DNA of 64,000 nucleotides from JAATFS01 sp037145635 (GTDB lineage: Bacteria; Pseudomonadota; Gammaproteobacteria; Xanthomonadales; Xanthomonadaceae): NCBI GenBank assembly GCA_037145635.1, contig JBBCXB010000001.1:186001-250000 (forward strand). The letters run 5' to 3'. Positions 33,135-40,946 of the stretch are shown one piece after another. The notes under the pieces are model-generated. The model did no database searches and had not been told where the DNA came from. It was given only the letters and a program-made list of their open reading frames with translations. Within the stretch, counting starts at the first letter, position 1, and every line of letters begins with the position of its first letter. A program made the position numbers and the translations under genes.

Positions 33135-34094
33135 TCAGGGCAGGCCGGCCAGCCAGTCGTCGTCCGAGCCTTCGTTGATGTCGGCGAACAGCGGCGTGGA
33201 GAAGTAGCGCTCGCCCGTGTCCGGCAGCATCGCCAGGATCACCGAGCCGGGCACGGCCTTCTCGGCCACGTCCAGCGCCGTGGCCAGGGTGGCGCCGGCG
33301 GAGATGCCGGCGAAGATGCCTTCCTCGGCGGCGAGCCGGCGCGAGGTCTCGATCGCGCGCTCGTCGGTGATGGTGAACAGCTCGTCGTAGACCTCGCGGT
33401 CCAGCACGTCCGGCACGAAATCCGGGGTCCAGCCCTGGATCTTGTGCGGCTTCCATTCGTCGCCCTTGAGCAGCGCGGCGCCGGCCGGCTCGGTGGCGAT
33501 GATCCGGGTCTCCGGCCGCGCCAGCTTGAGCACCTGGCCGACGCCGGTCAGGGTGCCGCCGGTGCCCCAGCCGGTGACGAAGAAGTCCAGCCGCTGGCCG
33601 GCGAAGTCGCGCAGGATCTCCGGGCCGGTGGTGTTGCGGTGGTAGGCCGGGTTGGCCGGGTTGGCGAACTGGCTGGCCAGGAACCAGCCGTGCTGCTCGG
33701 CCAGCTCGCGGGCCTTGCGCACCATGCCGCTGCCGCGCTCGGCCGCGGGGGTCAGGATCACCTTGGCGCCGTAGGCGCGCATCAGCTTGCGGCGCTCGAT
33801 CGAGAAGGTCTCGACCATCGTGGCGACGAACTTGTAGCCGCGCGCCGCCGCCACCATCGCCAGCGCCACCCCGGTGTTGCCGGAGGTGGCCTCGACGATG
33901 GTGTCGCCGGGCTTGAGCAGGCCGCGCTGCTCGGCATCGAGCACGATCGCCAGCGCCAGGCGGTCCTTGACCGAGCCGCCGGGATTGAACGATTCGACCT
34001 TGGCATACAGGGTGACGTGGTCGGGCGCGAGGCGGTGGAGCTTGACCACCGGGGTGCGGCCGATGGTGTCGAGGATGCTGTCGTACAGGGCCAT
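33135..34094 (-). CDS. cysK: Cysteine synthase A (O-acetylserine sulfhydrylase)
   Basis: A 319-residue PLP enzyme that joins sulfide to O-acetylserine, the last step of sulfate assimilation. PLP-lysine motif NPGGSVKDR (K43), TSGNTG substrate loop (near 70), TGWGTGGTLTG phosphate-binding loop and LPDTGERYFST near the end. The asparagine loop reads TMVETFSIERR. It begins 15 nt after the cysG stop on the same strand, making a cysG-cysK operon divergent from cysB. Confidence 0.95.
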   Translation of the reverse strand: MALYDSILDTIGRTPVVKLHRLAPDHVTLYAKVESFNPGGSVKDRLALAIVLDAEQRGLLKPGDTIVEATSGNTGVALAMVAAARGYKFVATMVETFSIERRKLMRAYGAKVILTPAAERGSGMVRKARELAEQHGWFLASQFANPANPAYHRNTTGPEILRDFAGQRLDFFVTGWGTGGTLTGVGQVLKLARPETRIIATEPAGAALLKGDEWKPHKIQGWTPDFVPDVLDREVYDELFTITDERAIETSRRLAAEEGIFAGISAGATLATALDVAEKAVPGSVILAMLPDTGERYFSTPLFADINEGSDDDWLAGLP

Positions 34095-34109
34095 GGAGGT
34101 CTCCGTGAG

Positions 34110-35570
34110 TCAGGCGGCATGCGCCAGTGTGGGCGCCGCGGGCGTTGCGGACGGTGAGGGAGCGGCGTGCAGCGGCGCGGCGCCGAACCAGTGCAGGCGT
34201 TCGGCCAGGGCCGCCACCTCGCCCACGATGAGCAGGGCGGGTGAACGCACCTGGTGCTGGCGCGCGGTGGCGGCCAGCGCGTCCAGGGTGCCGGTGACGA
34301 CCCGCTGCTCGGGGCGCGAGCCGTTCTCCACCAGCGCGAACGGCGTGGCGGCGCCGCGGCCGGCCTGCAGCAGGCGCTGCTGGAGGGCCTCCAGCCCGGC
34401 CACGCCCATGTAGAACGCCAGGGTCTGCCGCTCCTGGCCCAGCGCCTGCCAGTCCAGGGTGTCCAGCGAATCGCGGCAGTGGGCCGTGACCAGCCGCAGC
34501 GACTGCGCGTGGCCGCGGTGGGTGAGCGGGATGCCGGCGTAGGCGGCGCAGGCCACGGCCGCGGTGATGCCGGGTACGACCTCGAACGGGATGCCGTGGT
34601 CGTGCAGGAACTCCAGCTCCTCGCCGCCGCGGCCGAACACGAACGGGTCGCCGCCCTTGAGCCGCACCACGCGGCGGCCGGCGCGGGCATGCTCGAGCAT
34701 CAGCGCGTGGATCTGCTCCTGGCGCGTGCTGTGGCCCTGCGCCGACTTGCCGACCTCGATGCGCTCGGCGTCGCGCCGGGCCAGCAGCAGCACCGCGTCG
34801 CTGACCAGGCGGTCGTGCAGGATCACGTCGGCCTCGTTGAGCGCGCGCAGAGCATTGAGCGTCAGCAGGCCGGGATCGCCGGGCCCGGCGCCGACCAGCG
34901 CCACCGAGCCGGTGCGGCCCGGTGCCTGCGCCGCGTCCAGCGCGTCGTCGAGCTGGCGCTCGGCCAGGGCGTGCTGGCGCTGGCGCAGCAGCCGCAGCAG
35001 CGGCCCGGCGAGCTGCGCCTCGAAGAAGCGCCGGCGCAGGCCGGTGTCGGGGAAGCGCTCGCGGATGCGCTCGCGGTGATGCCCGAACAGCGCGGTGAGG
35101 CTGCCCCAGGCATCGTCCAGGGTGGTCTCGAGCTGGCGGCGGAGGTGGCGGGCGACCATTGGCGCGGCACCGCCGCTGGAGATGGCGATCTGCAGCGGGC
35201 CGCGGTCCACCACCGCCGGGACCTGGAAGCTGGACAGCTCGGCGTCGTCGACCACGTTGGCGAGCAGCCGGCGCGCCTCGGCGGCGGCGGCCACGGCCTG
35301 GTTGACCGCGCGGTCGTCGGTGGCGGCGATCACCAGCCAGACCGGCTCGTCGTCCAGCCAGGCCTCGCTGAAGCCGCCGGGCAGCCAGCGCACGCGGCCG
35401 GCCTCGGCCCAGCGCGCCAGCGCCTCCGACAGGGCCGGTGCGCCGACCAGCGGCCGCGCGCCGGCCCGCAGCAGCGCCTCGGTCTTGCGCTCGGCCACCG
35501 CGCCGCCGCCGACCACCAGGACGGCGCGGTCGCGCAGATCGGCAAACAGGGGGAACAGGGCGGCAGTCAC
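34110..35570 (-). CDS. cysG: Siroheme synthase (uroporphyrinogen methyltransferase/precorrin-2 dehydrogenase/ferrochelatase)
   Basis: A 486-residue trifunctional enzyme that makes siroheme for sulfite reductase. The N-terminal half has the NAD site VLVVGGGAVAERK and the dimer/ferrochelatase region NVVDDAELSSFQVPAVVDRG. The C-terminal half has methyltransferase motifs VALVGAGPGDPGLLTL and VRLKGGDPFVFGRGGEE. I chose GTG 35568-35570, giving MTAALFPLFADLRDR, the usual N-terminus. The frame also has ATG at 35637-35639, which adds 23 residues that run through the probable promoter. A C-terminal Ala/Pro tail is unusual but harmless. Operon with cysK. Confidence 0.92.
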   Translation of the reverse strand: MTAALFPLFADLRDRAVLVVGGGAVAERKTEALLRAGARPLVGAPALSEALARWAEAGRVRWLPGGFSEAWLDDEPVWLVIAATDDRAVNQAVAAAAEARRLLANVVDDAELSSFQVPAVVDRGPLQIAISSGGAAPMVARHLRRQLETTLDDAWGSLTALFGHHRERIRERFPDTGLRRRFFEAQLAGPLLRLLRQRQHALAERQLDDALDAAQAPGRTGSVALVGAGPGDPGLLTLNALRALNEADVILHDRLVSDAVLLLARRDAERIEVGKSAQGHSTRQEQIHALMLEHARAGRRVVRLKGGDPFVFGRGGEELEFLHDHGIPFEVVPGITAAVACAAYAGIPLTHRGHAQSLRLVTAHCRDSLDTLDWQALGQERQTLAFYMGVAGLEALQQRLLQAGRGAATPFALVENGSRPEQRVVTGTLDALAATARQHQVRSPALLIVGEVAALAERLHWFGAAPLHAAPSPSATPAAPTLAHAA

Positions 35571-35612
35571 GGCGAAGAGGGGGCGGGAGAGGGCCCGTGA
35601 ACGTACCGCCGG

Positions 35613-35670
35613 GCTTATAGCGGTCGGAAATGACTTCATGCTCCCACCAAATAGCTTTCGGTTATAAGCT
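35613..35670. promoter_or_regulatory. Candidate CysB control region between cysG and cysB
   Basis: Inverted GCTTATA (35613-35619) and TATAAGC (35663-35669). A second nested inverted repeat is AGCTT-N8-AAGCT (35653-35670), a LysR-type T/A-rich dyad. The stretch is AT-rich against a GC-rich background. Sites of this kind are expected for CysB acting on the divergent pair; not proven. Confidence 0.45.
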
Positions 35671-35734
35671 CTGGAGGCGAACTCCTCTACAGTCGAGGCC
35701 TGCCGCCGTTGCGGTGCATTCCCCCCGGATTCCG

Positions 35735-36718
35735 ATGACGCTGACCCAACTCCGCTACCTGGTCGCCATTGCCGACGCCGAGCTGAACATCACGCTCGCG
35801 GCGGCGCGCGTGCACGCCACCCAGCCCGGCCTGTCCAAGCAGCTGAAGCAACTGGAGGACGAGCTGGGGTTCCTGCTGTTCGTGCGCAAGGGCCGCAGCC
35901 TGGAGTCGGTGACCGCGGCCGGCGGCGAGGTGATCGAGCGGGCGCGCTCGGTGCTGGCCGAGGCCAACAACATCCGCACCTATGCGGCCAACCAGCGGCG
36001 CGAAAGCCAGGGCCAGCTGACCCTGACCACCACCCATACCCAGGCGCGCTTCGTGCTGCCGCCGGCGGTGGCGCAGATCAAGCACGCCTACCCGCAGGTG
36101 AGCGTGCACCTGCAGCAGGCCGCCGAGAGCGACGCGCTGGACCTGCTCAGCCAGGGCGATGCCGACATCGCGGTGGTCAGCACCGCCGGCAGCGAGCCCA
36201 GCGCCGGCATCGCGGTGCCGCTGTACCGCTGGCGCCGGCTGGTGATCGTGCCGCGCGGGCATGCGCTGGACCGCGGTGCGCCCGCGCCGGACATGCAGGC
36301 GCTGTCGGGGCAGCCGCTGATCAGCTACGAGTCGTCCAACCGGCCCAGTTCGTCGCTGCAGCGCGCCTTCGCGCAGGTGGGGCTGCAGCCGACCGTGGCG
36401 CTGACGGCGCTGGATGCCGACCTGATCAAGACCTACGTGCGCACCGGCCTGGGCGTGGGCCTGGTGGCGGAGATGGCGGTCAGCGCCAGCGATACCGACC
36501 TGCGCGCCTGGCCGGCCCCGGCCCCGATCGCCGAGTGCATCGCCTGGGCGGTGCTGCCGCGCGACCGGGTGCTGCGCGACTACGCGCTGGAACTGGTGCA
36601 CGTGCTGGCGCCGCAGATCGACAAGCGCGACCTGCGCCGCGTGCTCGACGGCAACCAGGAACCGAACTGGCCGCTGCCGCCGACCTGGGCGGAACTGACC
36701 CAGACGATCACCAGCTGA
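35735..36718 (+). CDS. cysB: LysR-type regulator CysB
   Basis: A 327-residue LysR-family regulator. Helix-turn-helix near residues 18-40 (NITLAAARVHATQPGLSKQLKQLEDEL region) and a long effector domain with TTTHTQARFVLPPAV, the CysB/Cbl-specific segment that binds N-acetylserine or sulfate-related anions. CysB activates sulfate assimilation when reduced sulfur is scarce. The product would be expected to act on the cysG-cysK, cysJIH and cysD-cysNC promoters in this window. Divergent from cysG, 164 bp apart. Confidence 0.92.
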   Translation: MTLTQLRYLVAIADAELNITLAAARVHATQPGLSKQLKQLEDELGFLLFVRKGRSLESVTAAGGEVIERARSVLAEANNIRTYAANQRRESQGQLTLTTTHTQARFVLPPAVAQIKHAYPQVSVHLQQAAESDALDLLSQGDADIAVVSTAGSEPSAGIAVPLYRWRRLVIVPRGHALDRGAPAPDMQALSGQPLISYESSNRPSSSLQRAFAQVGLQPTVALTALDADLIKTYVRTGLGVGLVAEMAVSASDTDLRAWPAPAPIAECIAWAVLPRDRVLRDYALELVHVLAPQIDKRDLRRVLDGNQEPNWPLPPTWAELTQTITS

Positions 36719-36723
36719 GGCCG

Positions 36724-36743
36724 GCGCACGCCGGCGCGTGCGC
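36724..36743. terminator. Hairpin between convergent cysB and chemotaxis genes
   Basis: GCGCACGC (36724-36731), loop CGGC, GCGTGCGC (36736-36743). Perfect 8-bp stem just after the cysB stop, no T run. Confidence 0.35.
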
Positions 36744-36804
36744 ACGGCCGGCCCGGACCTGCGCGTCGCGACCGCGCCCGCCGGCTCCTCCGGCGGCCGG
36801 CGCG

Positions 36805-38769
36805 TCAGGCCGCCAGGGCGGGGGCGCCGGGCTCGGCCGCTGCGGATCCGGACACGTGCTGCAGCAGCGCGGTCGACTGTTGTTCGAGCGAGATCGCCGA
36901 GGCGGCGATGCGCTGCACCAGGTCGGCATCCTGCTGGGTGTGGCGGTCGATGGCCTGCAGCGCCTGGTGGGCCGCATCCACGCCATGACGCTGCTGCTGG
37001 CTGGAGGCGGCGATCTGCTCGACCGTGCGCCCGACCTCCAGCACCGACTGCAGGATCTCCTGCATCACCGCGCCGGCCTGCTCGGCCAGGTGCGCGCCGT
37101 CGTTGATCTTGCCGGTGGTGTCGGTGATCAGGTCGCGGATCTCGTGCGCCGACTGCGCGCAGCGCTGTGCCAGGTTGCGCACTTCATTGGCGACCACGGC
37201 GAAGCCGCGGCCCTGCTCGCCGGCGCGCGCGGCCTCGACCGCGGCGTTGAGCGCGAGCAGGTTGGTCTGGAACGCGATGCCGTCGATCACCGCGACGATC
37301 GCGCCGATGCGGTCGTTGGCCTGGCGGATGCCCTGGGTGCGCACCACTACGTCGCCGATCACCTCGGCGCCGCGCTGGGCCACCGTGGCGGATCGTTCGG
37401 CCAGGTCGTGCGCGCTCGCGGCGTGGCGCGAATTGGCATGCACGTTGCCGGCCAGCGCGTCGATCGAGGCGGTGGTCTGGCCCACGAAGCGCGCCTGCGC
37501 CTCGGACCGCTGCGACAGCTCGCGGTTGCTGTCGGCGATGTCGCGCGCGGCCCGGTCGACGTCGTGGGCCACGCGGGCCACGCGCTCGACCAGCTCCGCC
37601 ATCGCCTGGGCGGCCTCGATCTGCGCGGTGATGTCGGTGGCGTACTTGACCACCTTGTACGGGCGGCCCTCGGCATCCAGCACCGGGTTGTACGAGGCCT
37701 GGATCCACACCGTGCGGCCGTCGCGGCGCATGCGCGCGTAGCGGCCGGCATCGAGCGCGCCGCTGGCGAGCTTGCTCCAGAACTGCCGGTACGCCTCGCT
37801 GGCACGGGTCTCCGCGGTGACGAACAGCCCGTGGTGCCGGCCGACCACTTCGTCGCGTGAGTAGCCCATCAGCGCGAGGAAGTTGGCGTTGGCGTCGAGG
37901 ATGTGGCCCTGCAGGTCGAACTCGATCGTGCCCATGGCCTTGTCGATGGCGGCCAGGCGGCTTTCGGTGTCGGCCGCGCGCACCACCGCGTCGGTGACGT
38001 CGGTGGCGTACTTGACCACCTTGTAGGGGCGTCCCTCGGCATCGAGGATCGGGTTGTACGAGGCGGTCAGCCAGACCGCGCGGCCGTGGCGGTCGACCCG
38101 GCGGTAGCGGCCGGCGTCGTGCTCGCCGCGCCCGAGCTTGACCCAGAACTGCCGGTAGCCTTCGCTGGCGCGCTGTTCGGCGTCGACGAACATGCCGTGG
38201 TGGCGGCCGCGGATGTCCTCGAGCCGGTAGCCCATGGTCTCCAGGAACAGCGCATTGGCGTCGAGCACGGTGCCGTCCAGCGCGAACTCGATCACCGCCA
38301 TGGCCTTGTCGATCGCGGACAGGCGGCTCTCGGTGTCGGCCGCGCGCACCACCGCGTCGGTGATGTCGGTGGCGTACTTGACCACCTTGTAGGGCCGGCC
38401 GTCGCGCCCGAGGATCGGGTTGTAGGAGGCCTGGATCCAGACCTCGCGCCCGTCCTTGCCCAGGCGCTTGTAGCGCCCGGCATCGAAGGCACCGCTGCCG
38501 AGCCGTGCCCAGAACTGCCGGTACTCCGGCTGGTCGTGCTGGTCGGCCGGCACGAACATGCGGTGGTGGCGGCCGCGCACCTCGTCCAGCGTGTAGCCCA
38601 TCGTCTGCAGGAAATTGTCGTTGGCGTGCAGGATGTGGCCGTCGAGCGAGAACTCGATGATCGCCATCACGCGGTCCACCGCCGCCAGCCGGGAGCGCAT
38701 GCCGGTGCCGGCGCGCGAGACGAAGGGGGACAGCAGGCGGGAGAGCAGCGTCGGGGCAGTGTGTTTCAT
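36805..38769 (-). CDS. Soluble methyl-accepting chemotaxis protein with three PAS domains
   Basis: A 654-residue protein without membrane segments. Three PAS-PAC units (about residues 25-145, 150-267, 272-390) are followed by a signalling domain (about 395-640) with the conserved hairpin tip IDGIAFQTNLLALNAAVEAA. Each PAS unit carries RHHxMF and the PAC end GRPYKVVKYATDVT. It probably reports an internal signal such as redox state or a ligand to CheW/CheA, like Aer- or BdlA-type transducers. The three units repeat at exactly 122 residues. ATG 38767-38769 preferred; GTG 38778 adds three residues. No che genes nearby; a histidine kinase gene lies 145 bp upstream. Confidence 0.9.
   Translation of the reverse strand: MKHTAPTLLSRLLSPFVSRAGTGMRSRLAAVDRVMAIIEFSLDGHILHANDNFLQTMGYTLDEVRGRHHRMFVPADQHDQPEYRQFWARLGSGAFDAGRYKRLGKDGREVWIQASYNPILGRDGRPYKVVKYATDITDAVVRAADTESRLSAIDKAMAVIEFALDGTVLDANALFLETMGYRLEDIRGRHHGMFVDAEQRASEGYRQFWVKLGRGEHDAGRYRRVDRHGRAVWLTASYNPILDAEGRPYKVVKYATDVTDAVVRAADTESRLAAIDKAMGTIEFDLQGHILDANANFLALMGYSRDEVVGRHHGLFVTAETRASEAYRQFWSKLASGALDAGRYARMRRDGRTVWIQASYNPVLDAEGRPYKVVKYATDITAQIEAAQAMAELVERVARVAHDVDRAARDIADSNRELSQRSEAQARFVGQTTASIDALAGNVHANSRHAASAHDLAERSATVAQRGAEVIGDVVVRTQGIRQANDRIGAIVAVIDGIAFQTNLLALNAAVEAARAGEQGRGFAVVANEVRNLAQRCAQSAHEIRDLITDTTGKINDGAHLAEQAGAVMQEILQSVLEVGRTVEQIAASSQQQRHGVDAAHQALQAIDRHTQQDADLVQRIAASAISLEQQSTALLQHVSGSAAAEPGAPALAA
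37600..38700 (-). repeat. Three direct 366-bp repeats encoding the PAS-PAC units
   Basis: The stretch CGTACTTGACCACCTTGTA recurs at 37641, 38007 and 38373, exactly 366 bp apart. Flanking codons are largely the same too. Recent duplication or gene conversion within the gene is implied. Confidence 0.85.
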
Positions 38770-38914
38770 GGCAGGCACGGGGCAGGAGGGGCGCGGGCAG
38801 GCGGCCGGGACGGCGCGCCGCTCGCGTCGCCCGGACGGGCGAAGGAACCACGGATACGAAGGCGGCGCCGATCCGGATGCAGCGGCCCGTGGCGCGGGCG
38901 CGGCCCTGGGCGGC

Positions 38915-40111
38915 TCAGGCCAGGGGGATGGCGACCGAGAAGCGGGTGCCGCCGGCGGGGCGGCGGCGCACCTGCACCTCGCAGCCGAGGGTGGCGGCGG
39001 TGCGGTGCACGATCCACAGCCCCAGGCCCAGCCCGTCGCTGCGCGGGTCGGCCTGGCGGAACGGCTGGAACATCTCCGGCGCGGTTTCCAGCTCCAGGCC
39101 GATGCCGCTGTCGATGATCTCTACCACCGCCTGGCGGCCGCGGCGGCGGCAACCCACCACCACCCGTCCGTGGTCGGTGTACTTGACCGCATTGCCGACC
39201 AGGTTGCCGATCAGCGTGGTCAGCAGGGTGGGGTGGCTGCGCACCCGCAGCGAGGTCGGCACGTGGCGCAGCTCCAGCCCCTTGTTGGCGGCCGGCGTCC
39301 GCCACACCGACAGCACCGCGTGCAGCACGTCGGCGAGCGCGAACTCCTGCATGTCCGGGCGGATGTGCTCGCCGGACACCGCCAGCGCGGCCAGCTCGTC
39401 GAGATGCCGCGCGATCTGGCCGAGCGCCTCGCGCGCGGTGACCAGCGAGGCCGCCGCGGCGACATCGACGTGCCGGCGCATCTTCTCGATGGCGTAGGAG
39501 GCGGTGCGCAGCGGCGTCTTCAGGTCGTGCCCGGCGATGGCCAGCAGGCGGCTGCGGTAGTGATCCGATTCCTGTGCGGCCAGCATGGCGCGGCGCAGTT
39601 CCATCTGGCTCATGGCCTGGCGCGCGAGCGCGCGCAGCGCGTCGACCTGCTCCTCGGTGAGTTCGCGCGGGCGGTGGTCGAGCACGCAGACGGTGCCCAG
39701 CGGCAGCCCGTCGGAGGTCTTAAGCAGGGCACCCGCATAGAAGTACAGCTGCGAATCGCCGGTGACCAGCGGGTTGTCGGCGAAGCGCGCGTCCTGGCGG
39801 GTGTCCGGCACCACCAGCACGTCGTTCTCCAGCAGCGCGTGCGCGCACATTGACATGAACAGCGGGGTCTCGCGGGTCCCCATGCCGTACTCGCTCTTGA
39901 ACCACTGCCGGTCCTCGTCGACCAGGCTGACCAGGGCGATCGGGGTCTGGCAGATCATCGAGGCCAGGCGGGTGAGGTCGTCGAACGTCGCCTCGCGCGG
40001 GGTATCCAGCACCCCATAGCTGCGCAGCGCCTCCAGCCGGAGGGTCTCGCGAGCGGGGCGGGGCGGGTGGGACGAAGCGCCGACAGCAGGTTCGGACAGG
40101 ACTGAACTCAT
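38915..40111 (-). CDS. GAF-domain sensor histidine kinase
   Basis: A 398-residue cytoplasmic kinase with no membrane segment. A GAF domain (about residues 35-170) has the typical FDDLTRLASMICQTPIALVSLVD and GTVCVLD stretches. A HisKA region has the phospho-acceptor His195 in IAGHDLKTPLRTA. The ATPase domain has N-box NLVGNAVKYTDHG, DSGIGL and GLGLGLWIVHRTA. It senses a cytoplasmic signal or small molecule. There is no response regulator next to it, so it is an orphan. It lies upstream of the chemotaxis gene on the same strand, 145 bp apart; co-transcription is possible. Confidence 0.9.
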   Translation of the reverse strand: MSSVLSEPAVGASSHPPRPARETLRLEALRSYGVLDTPREATFDDLTRLASMICQTPIALVSLVDEDRQWFKSEYGMGTRETPLFMSMCAHALLENDVLVVPDTRQDARFADNPLVTGDSQLYFYAGALLKTSDGLPLGTVCVLDHRPRELTEEQVDALRALARQAMSQMELRRAMLAAQESDHYRSRLLAIAGHDLKTPLRTASYAIEKMRRHVDVAAAASLVTAREALGQIARHLDELAALAVSGEHIRPDMQEFALADVLHAVLSVWRTPAANKGLELRHVPTSLRVRSHPTLLTTLIGNLVGNAVKYTDHGRVVVGCRRRGRQAVVEIIDSGIGLELETAPEMFQPFRQADPRSDGLGLGLWIVHRTAATLGCEVQVRRRPAGGTRFSVAIPLA

Positions 40112-40259
40112 TACGTTCGGCTCGGCGGTGCGGCAATCGGAAGGGTGTCAGCATAGGTCATGAATGTCGTCGCCGTGTCGAGGCGCGGCGAATTTCTCTC
40201 CCCGGGCACCGGTGCATTCACGGTGGCCGCGGCCGGGGCGGGCGCTTAGACTGCGCGCC

Positions 40260-40709
40260 ATGCTCCGCGCCCGCCGGCCCCGCCAGATCCTGCACCTGCT
40301 CGCCCTGCTGGCAGTGTCGCTGCTGCTGGCCGCGCCGTTGCTGAGCCGCTGGCAGCAGGCCGCGCCGGCGCTGCTGGCGGCGCAGCCGATGTGCACCGAG
40401 CGCGGCCCGGCCGTGCGGGCGTTGCCCGGCCTCGCCGCCGTGGCCCCGCCCGGCCACGCCGGGCCGCACGCCGGGGAGGGGCGCCTGGCCGGTGGCGCGG
40501 ACTCGGCCAGGCACTCCCCGGCCGACCATGCCGGGGCGGCCTGCGACTACTGCCTGCTGGCCGCCCGGCTGTTGCCCGGGCTAGCCCTGCTGTTCGTGCT
40601 GCTGGCGGCGCCGTGCCCGGCGCGACCGCCGGTGGGGCCTGTCCGCGCCGCCCGCGCCGCGCCGCGCTGGCCCGCGCACGCGGCCCGCGGGCCGCCGCTG
40701 GCGGCCTGA
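40260..40709 (+). CDS. DUF2946-like small membrane-associated protein
   Basis: A 149-residue protein. An N-terminal helix (about 10-28, ILHLLALLAVSLLLAAPLL) acts as anchor or signal. The middle is His-rich with MC...H...H and the end motif ACDYCLLAARL. A second hydrophobic helix and a basic Pro-rich tail follow. DUF2946 proteins are usually found beside TonB-dependent copper or iron receptor genes, as here. The His and Cys residues could bind a metal. Function unproven. Divergent from the histidine kinase gene. Confidence 0.65.
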   Translation: MLRARRPRQILHLLALLAVSLLLAAPLLSRWQQAAPALLAAQPMCTERGPAVRALPGLAAVAPPGHAGPHAGEGRLAGGADSARHSPADHAGAACDYCLLAARLLPGLALLFVLLAAPCPARPPVGPVRAARAAPRWPAHAARGPPLAA

Positions 40710-40946
40710 GCCCCCGACAGCCTGACGCAGACCCGCCCCCCGGCGCGGTCCATGCGTGGCCGTGCCCCAGGCCGTTCCTGCAAGGCCCGTCGTCCGCCGC
40801 TGCCGGCGTGCGGCCGGGGCTGCCGCCGGACGTGCCGGCCGGGACGGCGCCCGCGCCGACCCGATCTCCGCTTTCCTGCCGCGACGCCCGCCCCTGCGGT
40901 GCGACGCGCTTGCCGCTGCGCCGTGCGCGCAGCCCAAGGATGTCCG

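Noticed and set aside
40710..40946. Cobalamin or other riboswitch before the TonB receptor
   Set aside because: I found no B12-box-like sequence or conserved stems; the stretch is ordinary GC-rich DNA.
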